Shown here one piece after another: positions 9,245-16,879 of a stretch of DNA of 36,879 nt. How positions within the stretch are numbered: position 1 is the first letter of the stretch; every line of letters starts with the position of its first letter. The notes below the pieces were generated by a model. The model was given only the letters and a program-made list of their open reading frames with translations. It made no database searches and was not told the origin of the DNA. Source of the DNA: an uncultured Lachnospiraceae bacterium (GTDB lineage: Bacteria; Bacillota; Clostridia; Lachnospirales; Lachnospiraceae); contig CAJOOB010000015.1 of assembly GCA_905236025.1 (NCBI GenBank), positions 1 through 36,879 on the forward strand, in the 5' to 3' direction. Both the position numbers and the translations under genes were made by a program.

Positions 9245-9718
9245 GTTTAAATATTAAAGGGCATTACAAACATATTTAAACCATACAAACCAATTATTAT
9301 TCACCATTCCTACCTTATAACCCGAAAAGTTCCTTTAATCCCCATTAGTTTAAAATATTGCACTTCACTCCAACAGCAATATTTTTTTCTCCGAAAACAT
9401 CTTTTTATAACCTGAAACCGTGGTGCTTTATCTATGATGTCTATTATAGAAAATTTAACAAATGTTGCAGGAAAGATAATTTGAATATAATTTTTGCAGC
9501 GCCTCATAAATATGTTTGGGTGGAGGGTGCGGTTAAAAGTGATATAAAATGTGATGAAAAAAGAAATTCGGAGAATTGCCCTTTTTTTAATAATTATCTA
9601 ACCTACAGACAAACATTTAGCATACGTAAAAATTTTGGTCAATACACTTCACAAAAATTTCAGTTAGATTTCACAAAACCGTCACCGGAGAGGGGAGCCT
9701 TAATAAACTTATAAAATC
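9245..9718. other. Long A/T-rich intergenic region with no convincing gene
   Basis: Between the terminator at 9211-9243 and the deoB promoter lie about 470 bp without a supported gene. Short open frames exist on both strands (about 9358-9714 on plus, 9310-9507 on minus). They lack a ribosome binding site, have non-ATG or poor starts, and use codons unlike the neighbours. Two near-copies of a TTATAAC-C/T-C/T-GAAA element occur about 90 bp apart (around 9315 and 9405). A TTCACAAAA direct repeat lies at 9648-9678. This may be a decayed gene, a regulatory region or an unrecognised small RNA. Confidence 0.5.
9648..9678 (+). repeat. Direct repeat TTCACAAAA x2, possible regulator site upstream of deoB
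   Basis: TTCACAAAA occurs at 9648-9656 and again at 9670-9678, 22 bp apart start to start, which places both copies on the same face of the helix. They lie about 40-70 bp upstream of the -35 of the deoB promoter. The arrangement fits an activator or repressor site, but chance is possible in A/T-rich DNA. Confidence 0.35.
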
Positions 9719-9747
9719 TTGATAATACTGAGAAAATGTAGTAAAAT
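9719..9747 (+). promoter_or_regulatory. Sigma-A promoter for deoB-pdp
   Basis: TTGATA (9719-9724) and TAAAAT (9742-9747) are separated by exactly 17 bp. The expected transcript start is about 50 bases before the deoB ATG at 9806. Confidence 0.72.
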
Positions 9748-9805
9748 TAAGAAAATAATGAATGTGAAAATGTTAAAATTTCATACGGAAAGGCAGGCGG
9801 TGACC

Positions 9806-10999
9806 ATGGCTATATTTAACAGATGTATCTGGATTGTTTTAGACAGTGTTGGTATTGGCGGTGCAAAAGATGCGGCGCGTTTTAATGATGAAGGAACAAA
9901 TACAATTCTTCATACCTCTGAGTATATGAACGGATTAAAGATTCCAAACCTAGTTTCGCTCGGACTTGGAAATATTGACGGCATTATGGGAGTTGATAAG
10001 TCAGACGCACCGATTGGTGCGTACGCAAGAGTTCATGAACTTTCAAACGGCAAAGATACAACAACGGGGCACTGGGAGATGATCGGAATTGAATCAAAGC
10101 TTCCGTTTAATGTGTATCCTGACGGATTTTCGGATGAGATCATTGAAAAATTCCTTACCGAAAGCGGGTTAAAGAAAAAAGGAATAACGAAGGTTTTGGG
10201 AAATAAGCCCGCAAGCGGAACTGAGATTTTAAAGGAACTTGGAGAAGAGCATTTAAAAACAAAAGAACCCATTGTTTACACATCTGCGGACAGTGTTTTC
10301 CAGATTGCCTGCAATGAAGCGGTTTATTCAAACGAAGAGCTTTATGACATGTGTAAGGCTGCAAGAAAAATTCTTGTCGGAAAAGATTCTGTTGCAAGAG
10401 TAATTGCAAGACCTTTTATTGGTAATACTAAAGATGGCTTTGAAAGAACTCCGGCAAGAAGAGATTTTTCTTTAAAGCCACCTGCAAATAACCTTCTTGT
10501 ATATATGAAAGAAGCGGGAATGAACGTTGCGGCTGTTGGAAAAATCGAAGATATTTTTGCGGGTGTGGGTATCACAAAAGCCGTTCATACAAAGGATAAC
10601 GAGGACGGAATGGACAAAACCCTTTTGTATATGGATGAAGTTAAGGATGGACTTATCTTTACAAACCTTGTTGAGTTTGATTCAAAGTGGGGACACAGAA
10701 GAGATCCGAAAGGTTACGGAGAAGGGCTTGAAGCCTTTGATGTTCGTTTAAAAGAAATCCTTGATAAAATGAGGGAAGATGATGTTTTATTTATAAATGC
10801 TGACCATGGCTGCGATCCGACATACAAAGGCACGGATCACACAAGGGAAGATGTCATGCTTTTGGCATACAAAAAGAATATGACACCTGTAAATATGGGC
10901 GAAAGATTTTCGTTTGCGGATATTGGACAGACAATTTCAGAAAACTTCGGTTTAAAGGCGCTTGATACGGGCGAGTCATTCTTAAATTATTTAATGTAA
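9806..10999 (+). CDS. deoB: Phosphopentomutase
   Basis: The enzyme interconverts (deoxy)ribose-1-phosphate and (deoxy)ribose-5-phosphate, feeding nucleoside sugars into central metabolism. The chosen start is the ATG at 9806 (MAIFNRCIWIVLDSVGIGG), preceded by an AGGCGG box. Upstream in-frame codons back to 9719 lie in the promoter and leader. The resulting 397 residues match the ~394-residue Bacillus enzyme. Visible motifs of the alkaline phosphatase-like core are Asp13 in VLDSVGIGG, the KDTTTGHWE segment (83-91) holding the phosphorylated threonine, and the C-terminal metal-binding INADHGCDPTYKGTDHTRE. The next gene, a pyrimidine nucleoside phosphorylase, makes its substrate; they are 19 bp apart and form an operon. 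Confidence 0.97.
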   Translation: MAIFNRCIWIVLDSVGIGGAKDAARFNDEGTNTILHTSEYMNGLKIPNLVSLGLGNIDGIMGVDKSDAPIGAYARVHELSNGKDTTTGHWEMIGIESKLPFNVYPDGFSDEIIEKFLTESGLKKKGITKVLGNKPASGTEILKELGEEHLKTKEPIVYTSADSVFQIACNEAVYSNEELYDMCKAARKILVGKDSVARVIARPFIGNTKDGFERTPARRDFSLKPPANNLLVYMKEAGMNVAAVGKIEDIFAGVGITKAVHTKDNEDGMDKTLLYMDEVKDGLIFTNLVEFDSKWGHRRDPKGYGEGLEAFDVRLKEILDKMREDDVLFINADHGCDPTYKGTDHTREDVMLLAYKKNMTPVNMGERFSFADIGQTISENFGLKALDTGESFLNYLM

Positions 11000-11018
11000 A
11001 AGGAAAGAGGGTGAAATT

Positions 11019-12320
11019 ATGAGTACGGTAGATATTATTCTTAAAAAAAAGCGCGGAGAAGAACTTTCAAGCGAAGATATAAATTATATAGTTTCGGGTT
11101 ACACAAAGGGAGAAATACCGGATTATCAGATTTCAGCCCTTTTAATGGCTGTTTGCTTTAACAAAATGAACGAGCGTGAAACATACGATTTAACAATGGT
11201 AATGGCACGAAGCGGCGATATGCTTGATTTAAGCAGGATAAACGGTGTTAAGACAGATAAACATTCTTCCGGTGGTGTGGGCGATAAAACCACACTTGTT
11301 CTTGCGCCGATTATTGCGGCATGTTCGGTTCCTGTTGCAAAGATGAGCGGAAGAGGACTTGGACATACGGGTGGAACAATTGATAAATTGGAAAGTATAC
11401 CGGGCTTTAGAACAACAATGTCTGATGAAGATTTCATAAATAACGTAAATAAACATAAGATAGCCGTTGTCGGTCAAACGGCAAACCTTGCCCCTGCGGA
11501 TAAAAAACTTTACGCACTCAGAGATGTGACGGGGACTGTAGATAATCAGTCCTTAATTGCATCCAGTATTATGAGTAAGAAAATTGCTTCGGGTGCAGAT
11601 GCAATTGTTTTGGACGTCAAATGCGGAAGCGGTGCATTTATGAAGGATATAGAAAGTGCCACAAATCTTGCGCATATGATGGTTGATATTGGTAAAAGAG
11701 CGGGAAGAAAGGTGTGCGCCGCAATTACAAATATGGATCAGCCGCTTGGGTATAAGATTGGTAATTCTTTGGAAGTTGAAGAGGCCATTGACACACTTAA
11801 AGGAAAGGGACCAAAGGATTTAACCGTTTTATGTTACGTGCTTGGTTCAAGAATGCTTTATCTTGCAAATGCCGCAGAAAGTATTGAAAAAGGTGCGGAT
11901 ATGGTAAAAGAGGTTATTGAAAACGGTAAAGCCCTTGCAAAATTTGAAGAATTTGTTGAAATACAGGGCGGAAACAGGAATGTTACAAAGGATTACAGTA
12001 TTCTTCCAACTGCTAAATATACGTATGATGTGATTGCACAAGGCGGAAAGTTCGTAAAAAAAATAGATGCGGAAATGATTGGAAAAGCAGTGCTTATACT
12101 TGGCGGAGGCCGCCTTACAAAGGAATCAAAGATAGATTTATCCGTTGGAATTGAACTTAAATGTAAGGTTTCGGAAAGTACGAAGGACGGACATATTGCA
12201 ACGGTTTATTCTTCTTCGGAAGAGAAGGCGAAAAAAGCGGTTGAAACGGTGTTAAAAGCATATACGCTTAGTGATGAAAGGCAGCCTGTTCCAAAGCTTT
12301 TGTATGCCTGTGTTGATTGA
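11019..12320 (+). CDS. pdp: Pyrimidine-nucleoside phosphorylase
   Basis: The enzyme cleaves uridine, deoxyuridine or thymidine with phosphate to base plus (deoxy)ribose-1-phosphate, the substrate of the upstream DeoB. The 433 residues equal the length of Bacillus Pdp. The phosphate-binding loop KHSSGGVGDK is at 81-90, the family signature SGRGLGHTGGTIDKLE at 110-125, and the KIASGADAIVLDVKCGSGAF block follows. Length and motifs suit the Firmicute Pdp type, which accepts uridine and thymidine, rather than strictly thymidine-specific DeoA. The start has a GAGGGTG box. The stop codon at 12318-12320 overlaps the -35 of the next promoter, and no terminator separates it from the following gene. Confidence 0.95.
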   Translation: MSTVDIILKKKRGEELSSEDINYIVSGYTKGEIPDYQISALLMAVCFNKMNERETYDLTMVMARSGDMLDLSRINGVKTDKHSSGGVGDKTTLVLAPIIAACSVPVAKMSGRGLGHTGGTIDKLESIPGFRTTMSDEDFINNVNKHKIAVVGQTANLAPADKKLYALRDVTGTVDNQSLIASSIMSKKIASGADAIVLDVKCGSGAFMKDIESATNLAHMMVDIGKRAGRKVCAAITNMDQPLGYKIGNSLEVEEAIDTLKGKGPKDLTVLCYVLGSRMLYLANAAESIEKGADMVKEVIENGKALAKFEEFVEIQGGNRNVTKDYSILPTAKYTYDVIAQGGKFVKKIDAEMIGKAVLILGGGRLTKESKIDLSVGIELKCKVSESTKDGHIATVYSSSEEKAKKAVETVLKAYTLSDERQPVPKLLYACVD

Positions 12321-12345
12321 TATATTTTGTGTTTTGTGGTAGTAT
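12317..12345 (+). promoter_or_regulatory. Sigma-A promoter for the LtaS-type gene, overlapping the pdp stop codon
   Basis: TTGATA (12317-12322) and TAGTAT (12340-12345) lie 17 bp apart, with TGTGG just before the -10. The -35 contains the pdp TGA stop. The predicted transcript start, about 12352, coincides with the first base of the hairpin at 12352-12373. Confidence 0.68.
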
Positions 12346-12351
12346 TAAGGC

Positions 12352-12373
12352 CCTGACGGATTTATCTGTCAGG
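12352..12373 (+). other. Hairpin at the predicted 5' end of the LtaS-type mRNA
   Basis: A 9-bp stem (CCTGACGGA with TCTGTCAGG, one G-T pair) closes a TTTA loop. It has no T tract, so it is not a standard terminator. Its position at the predicted transcript start suggests a 5'-stabilising leader hairpin. Confidence 0.55.
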
Positions 12374-12406
12374 AGATAGTGAGAAAAGGATAAAAAGGAA
12401 GAAAAA

Positions 12407-14452
12407 ATGTTTAAAAAGATAAGCAGTAAGATTAAAGATTACTTTAAAGATCTTTTTAGTGACAAAATAAAAAGAGGAATGACAATTGCTTTTTTTGCGG
12501 TGCCTTTGCTTGTTACAGTCATTATTGAAATATTAAACAGAAGGTCTTTTATAAAGTGTCTTAAATTTATGTTTGGTTCACCGCTTGCATTTATTGCAAA
12601 TGCAGGCATTATATTCTTTACGTTTTCTTTTGTGTTACTTTTAAGAAAAAGGTATTTCGGAATAATGACAATTGCCGTAGTCTGGCTTGCATGCGGTATT
12701 ACCAATTTCATATTAAAATCATACAGAGAAACGCCGTTTACGGCTTCTGATTTCAGAAATATAGATTCGGCCCTTAAACTGTTTGATAAATATTTGAGCG
12801 TAACCTCAATATTACTCTTAATTGCTGCATTTATGGTTGTAATAATTATTATTGGAATTATATTTATTAAGAGTCCAAAATTTGCACCAAAAATCAATTA
12901 CATAAGAAATATGTTTTTTGTGGCCATTGCCGCCATTTTGTGCTATTTTTCACTTATTGTGGCATCTTTCTTTGGTCAGATTTCAACCAAGTTTTCAAAT
13001 CTCACGAACGCATATTTTGAATACGGTTTTACATACTGTTTCTGCAACAGCCTTTTTAATACGGGTGTTGATAAGCCGAGTGATTATTCGGAAGATACAA
13101 TCGAAAGCATCAAGGAAACGGTTGAAAGTACTGAAACTGTTAATGAAGATGAGGTTTCAACCCCTAATATTATTTTTTTACAGCTTGAGTCTTTCTTTGA
13201 TGTGACTTTGGTTGAAGGACTGGAGGTTTCGCAAGATCCAATCCCTAATTTCAGAGCGCTTTTGGAAGAATATCCGTCCGGATATTTAAACGTAAATAAT
13301 GTGGGCTACGGTACAGCAAACACCGAATTTGAGATTATGACAGGAATGAACCTTGAAGACTTTGGTCCGGGTGAATTCCCGTTTAAGACAATTTTAAGAA
13401 CGACAACATGCGAAAGTATTGCATATAATCTTAAGGAATACGGGTATGCGACACATGCAATGCATAATAATACCGCAACCTTTTATTCAAGATATAAGGT
13501 TTTTGCAAACCTTGGCTTTGATGATTACGAATCAAGTGAAACAATGGTAATTACCGAATATACACCGCTTGGATGGGCTAAGGACTCGGTGCTTACCGGT
13601 GAAATTGAGGATGTTCTTACATCGACTGATACACAGGATTTAATATACTGTATTTCAGTGCAGGGACACGGCGCGTATCCTGTAACACAAACTCTTGAAG
13701 ACCCTGTGATTACCGTTGACGGTATTGATGAAGACAGATATTACCAGTTTGAATATTACGCAAACATGATTTATGAGATGGATCAGTTTATTGCGGAATT
13801 AATTGACATGCTTGAAAGCATTGATGAGGATACAATCCTCGTTATGTACGGAGACCACCTCCCAAGCCTTGGAATTACGGAAGATGACATACCATGCTCC
13901 ATTTATCAGACGCAGTATGTTATCTGGAATAATTTTGATCTGGATTTGGATGATGCGGATATTGAGACATATCAGCTTGCTTCAAGAATATTAGAGGCGC
14001 TTAACATGGATGCGGGCATCATTAACAAGTTCCACCAGGTATATGCAGACGGAGATGAAACAACGTATCTTACAAACCTAAAGACTCTTGAATATGATAT
14101 TTTGTACGGGGAAAAATACGTATATGGCGGTACAAATCCGTACGTTGCAACAGATATTGTCTTTGGCCTTAAAGATATTATAATCGGAGATGTATATGTG
14201 GATGAGGAACTCGGAAAAATTGTTGTTTCAGGCTCCGGATTTACGACGAGCTGTTATGTGTACATCAACGAAGAAGAATACGAAACGGAATTTGTGGACG
14301 AAAATACTTTAACGATTGAACTAACTGATTTAGCGCAACTTGATTCGATTGTTGTAAGTATGAATACATCAAGTGTAGTTTTAAAAACTTCTACGGAATT
14401 TATATACACGGGCGAGGATTACGTATATCAGGGCGCCGAACCGCAGGAGTAA
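12407..14452 (+). CDS. LtaS-type membrane sulfatase/phosphoglycerol transferase family protein
   Basis: The 681-residue protein has five predicted membrane helices (about 25-42, 57-80, 85-104, 133-154, 168-189). An extracellular alkaline phosphatase-superfamily domain follows from about 253. Motifs are NIIFLQLESFFD (metal-binding Glu261), NVGYGTANTEFEIMTGM with Thr303 as the likely nucleophile (compare Thr300 of S. aureus LtaS), HAMHNNTATFYSRY, and the metal-binding MYGDHLPSLG. Family members transfer glycerol-phosphate from phosphatidylglycerol to lipoteichoic acid, glycolipid or other surface glycans. An extra ~90-residue beta-rich C-terminal segment (from about 590) resembles an IPT/TIG-like module and is not part of standard LtaS. 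The ribosome binding site is GGAAG, and the gene has its own promoter. The metallophosphoesterase gene follows after 6 bp. The exact acceptor is unknown. Confidence 0.88.
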   Translation: MFKKISSKIKDYFKDLFSDKIKRGMTIAFFAVPLLVTVIIEILNRRSFIKCLKFMFGSPLAFIANAGIIFFTFSFVLLLRKRYFGIMTIAVVWLACGITNFILKSYRETPFTASDFRNIDSALKLFDKYLSVTSILLLIAAFMVVIIIIGIIFIKSPKFAPKINYIRNMFFVAIAAILCYFSLIVASFFGQISTKFSNLTNAYFEYGFTYCFCNSLFNTGVDKPSDYSEDTIESIKETVESTETVNEDEVSTPNIIFLQLESFFDVTLVEGLEVSQDPIPNFRALLEEYPSGYLNVNNVGYGTANTEFEIMTGMNLEDFGPGEFPFKTILRTTTCESIAYNLKEYGYATHAMHNNTATFYSRYKVFANLGFDDYESSETMVITEYTPLGWAKDSVLTGEIEDVLTSTDTQDLIYCISVQGHGAYPVTQTLEDPVITVDGIDEDRYYQFEYYANMIYEMDQFIAELIDMLESIDEDTILVMYGDHLPSLGITEDDIPCSIYQTQYVIWNNFDLDLDDADIETYQLASRILEALNMDAGIINKFHQVYADGDETTYLTNLKTLEYDILYGEKYVYGGTNPYVATDIVFGLKDIIIGDVYVDEELGKIVVSGSGFTTSCYVYINEEEYETEFVDENTLTIELTDLAQLDSIVVSMNTSSVVLKTSTEFIYTGEDYVYQGAEPQE

Positions 14453-14458
14453 CAGTAT

Positions 14459-15292
14459 ATGATTCCTTTTATTATAATCTTGTCCATGGCCGCGCTTTTG
14501 GTTTTTCGCGGTTTGTACGAAGTAAGGCATTATAAGATTTCAAAATGTGAAATTGAAGGAAAAACGAAAGCCAAGTTTGTGCTCATAAGCGACATGCATG
14601 CATGTACTTATGGGCGCAAGCCTGTTAATGGCGGCCTTGTTTTGGATATAAGAAAAGAAAATCCTGATTTTATAATAATTGCCGGTGATATGTATACGGC
14701 AACAAAAAAGGAAAAGAATTTAGATGAAACAGATGAATTTATAAGGGAATTATGTAAGATTGCGCCGGTTTATTACGGTGTCGGCAATCATGAAGACAGG
14801 ATTGAAAGAAATCATAATTACTCTGTTACAAAGAATCATCTTGATAAGATAAAAGAAACAAAGAATCTTTATTATCTCTCCGATGAAAGTGCTTCTTTTA
14901 ATGATGAAATAACGATTTTGGGACTTAATTTAGAACACGTTGTGTATAAAGAAAAGCCGGCGGATTTAAAAGATAATTACTTAACCAAAAAACTTGGAGA
15001 GTTAAATAAAGATAAATACAATATTTTGATTGCCCATAATCCTAAATATGCAAAGGCGTATGCAAAATACGGGGCAGATTTAACACTTTGCGGACATGTA
15101 CACGGCGGTATTGTGAGACTTCCTTTTTTGGGAGGCCTTATTTCAACGGATTTTAAGCCGTTTCCAAGGTATACAAAGGGGTTATATAAAGTCTTTGATA
15201 AAAATGTTTACGTTACATCGGGACTTGGCTCTCATCATATTAATTACAGGCTCTTTAACATGCCTGAAGTTGTATCGATTGAAATTATTTGA
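14459..15292 (+). CDS. Membrane-anchored metallophosphoesterase (YkuE/YaeI type)
   Basis: The 277-residue protein has an N-terminal hydrophobic segment (about 2-20) and the complete calcineurin-like phosphoesterase motif set: SDMHACT (Asp45, His47), AGDMYT (Asp77), GVGNHE (Asn110, His111), IAHNPKYA (His193) and CGHVHGG (His213, His215). YkuE and YaeI relatives are membrane-associated and have been linked to hydrolysis of lipid or cell-wall phosphoesters such as UDP-diacylglucosamine. A CAGGAG box sits about 8 bases before the ATG, and the 6-bp gap to the LtaS-type gene indicates one transcript, which supports an envelope role. The substrate is not determined by sequence. Confidence 0.88.
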   Translation: MIPFIIILSMAALLVFRGLYEVRHYKISKCEIEGKTKAKFVLISDMHACTYGRKPVNGGLVLDIRKENPDFIIIAGDMYTATKKEKNLDETDEFIRELCKIAPVYYGVGNHEDRIERNHNYSVTKNHLDKIKETKNLYYLSDESASFNDEITILGLNLEHVVYKEKPADLKDNYLTKKLGELNKDKYNILIAHNPKYAKAYAKYGADLTLCGHVHGGIVRLPFLGGLISTDFKPFPRYTKGLYKVFDKNVYVTSGLGSHHINYRLFNMPEVVSIEII

Positions 15293-15306
15293 TTTTAATG
15301 TATAAT
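15279..15306 (+). promoter_or_regulatory. Sigma-A promoter for scpA-scpB
   Basis: TTGAAA (15279-15284) lies within the last codons of the metallophosphoesterase gene. TATAAT (15301-15306) follows with a 16-bp spacer and a TG directly upstream. The scpA start is 32 bp beyond. Confidence 0.72.
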
Positions 15307-15338
15307 TAAAAAGTTGAAAAAAATGAAAGTCGGTTGTT

Positions 15339-16127
15339 ATGAAGATTGAGTACAAATTAGATGCTTTTGAAGGGCCGCTTGACCTTTTGCTGCATCTTAT
15401 TGAAAAGAATAAAGTAAGCATATATGACATTCCTATTGTTGAAATAACGGATCAGTATTTAGAGTGTGTAAATAACGCAGAAGTCGATGATTTGGACGTT
15501 ATGAGTGAGTTTCTTGTAATGGCTGCAACTCTTTTAAGCATTAAATCCAGAATGCTTCTTCCAAAGCCGGAAAATCCGGAGGAAGAGGTTGAAGATCCAA
15601 GAGAGGAACTCGTTGAAAAACTTTTGGAATATAAGATGTATAAATATATTTCTTACGAGCTTAAAGATAAAGAAATTGATGCGGGAAAAGCTTTGTATAA
15701 AAAACCGAATATCCCGAAAGAAGTCCTTGATTACGAGGCGCCGATTGATTATGATTCGCTGCTTGACGGTGTAACTTTAAGTAAATTAAATGAAATATTT
15801 ACAATGGTTATGCAAAGAAATCTTGATAAGATTGACCCAATCAGAAGTAATTTCGGTAACATTGAGCAGGAAGAATTTAATCTTACGGAAAAGATGAATG
15901 ATGTTAAGGCTTATGTAATAAAGAATAAGACCTGCAGCTTTAAGAAGATGCTTGAGGGAAATCATACAAAAATGAATATGATTGTATCTTTCCTTGTTAT
16001 TCTTGAAATGATGAAAGTGGGCTTTATCACAACCACGCAAGACGGAGTTGGTGAAGATATAATTATTACAATGACGGATCTTGGCGAAAAAGCCTTAGAA
16101 AGCCTGGAGCTTACATCGATTGGATAA
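15339..16127 (+). CDS. scpA: Segregation and condensation protein A
   Basis: This is the kleisin subunit that bridges the SMC heads and binds ScpB in the SMC-ScpAB condensin complex on the nucleoid. The 262-residue product starts with the diagnostic FEGPLDLLLHLIEKNKVSIYDIPI and has the DLDVMSEFLVMAATLLSIKSRMLLP block typical of the N-terminal SMC-neck-binding region. An acidic middle linker follows, then a C-terminal winged-helix region (LEGNHTKMNMIVSFLVILEMMKVGFI). The ribosome binding site is weak (GAAAG well upstream), but the start is fixed by the conserved N terminus. scpB follows after 19 bp in the usual order; smc itself is not in the window. Confidence 0.96.
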   Translation: MKIEYKLDAFEGPLDLLLHLIEKNKVSIYDIPIVEITDQYLECVNNAEVDDLDVMSEFLVMAATLLSIKSRMLLPKPENPEEEVEDPREELVEKLLEYKMYKYISYELKDKEIDAGKALYKKPNIPKEVLDYEAPIDYDSLLDGVTLSKLNEIFTMVMQRNLDKIDPIRSNFGNIEQEEFNLTEKMNDVKAYVIKNKTCSFKKMLEGNHTKMNMIVSFLVILEMMKVGFITTTQDGVGEDIIITMTDLGEKALESLELTSIG

Positions 16128-16146
16128 GGATATGGAGATTAATAAA

Positions 16147-16719
16147 ATGGAAATAGAAAAATACGAGGCTGCAATTGAAGCCGTGCTCTTTGTTATGGGC
16201 GAATCGGTGGAGATTGAAAAGTTAGCGGCGGCAATAGAGCAGGATGTTGAGACAACAACGAGAATTGTACATAACATGATGGATAAATATGATTCTTCGG
16301 ACAGAGGGATTAAGATAATCGAGCTTGAAAACTCGTATCAGATGTGCACAAAGTCTGAACTTTACGATGCTCTTATAAGAGTCGCAAAGGCTCCTAAAAA
16401 ACAGGTTTTGACGGATAAGCTTTTAGAGACTTTGTCAATTGTTGCATACCGTCAGCCGGTTACAAAAATGGAGATTGAGCAGATAAGAGGCGTTAACTGT
16501 GACCATTCGGTTCAAAAGCTTGTCGAATACAACCTTATTACGGATGTGGGCAGAAAGGAAGCGCCGGGAAGACCTTTACTTTACGGTACGACAGAGGAAT
16601 TCTTAAGAAAATTCGGTGTTAAATCATTAGAAGAACTTCCTGAAGTGGAAGAAGAAGTGGTGGAGAGTTTTAAGCAGGAAGCGGAAGAAGAGCTTGGTCA
16701 GCTTAAACTTGACATATAA
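16147..16719 (+). CDS. scpB: Segregation and condensation protein B
   Basis: This is the ScpA partner in the condensin complex, made of tandem winged helices. The ATG at 16147 is chosen (MEIEKYEAAIEAVLFVMGE) because a GGAG box at 16134-16137 lies 9 bases upstream and homologues begin at this point. TTG at 16120 and ATG at 16132 are in frame but lack usable spacing. The resulting 190 residues fit the family. Recognisable blocks are LLETLSIVAYRQPVTKMEIE and NLITDVGRKEAPGRPLLYGTT followed by a short acidic tail. No terminator is obvious downstream before the next promoter at 16788. Confidence 0.95.
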   Translation: MEIEKYEAAIEAVLFVMGESVEIEKLAAAIEQDVETTTRIVHNMMDKYDSSDRGIKIIELENSYQMCTKSELYDALIRVAKAPKKQVLTDKLLETLSIVAYRQPVTKMEIEQIRGVNCDHSVQKLVEYNLITDVGRKEAPGRPLLYGTTEEFLRKFGVKSLEELPEVEEEVVESFKQEAEEELGQLKLDI

Positions 16720-16787
16720 TCGCCAATTTCAGAAATAACTTTATAAAAAATTAATCATGGCACAACGGCGTCGCTTTAAAATGTTAC

Positions 16788-16815
16788 TTGAATAAGCGGG
16801 CTGTTGTGCTATAAT
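16788..16815 (+). promoter_or_regulatory. Promoter of the decarboxylase/transcarboxylase cluster, with a flanking inverted repeat
   Basis: TTGAAT (16788-16793) and TATAAT (16810-16815) are 16 bp apart, and the -10 is of extended type (TGCTATAAT). The expected transcript start is near 16822. GCACAAC at 16760-16766 and GTTGTGC at 16803-16809 form an inverted repeat whose second arm abuts the -10, so a repressor or looping site is possible. Confidence 0.68.
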
Positions 16816-16879
16816 TAACATGGCGAAAATTTCGAATAGAAATCATCACTTATCCGGTGATGAGAATGGAGGAAACAAC

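Noticed and set aside
9310-9714. Open frames of 65 residues (minus) and 118 residues (plus) in the gap before deoB
   Set aside because: They overlap each other on opposite strands, lack ribosome binding sites and ATG starts in good context, and their sequences look like translated A/T-rich noncoding DNA.
16803-16822. Rex-type redox operator across the -10 of the decarboxylase cluster
   Set aside because: Only one half (TTGTGC) fits; the other half (TAACAT) departs from consensus, so I do not call it.
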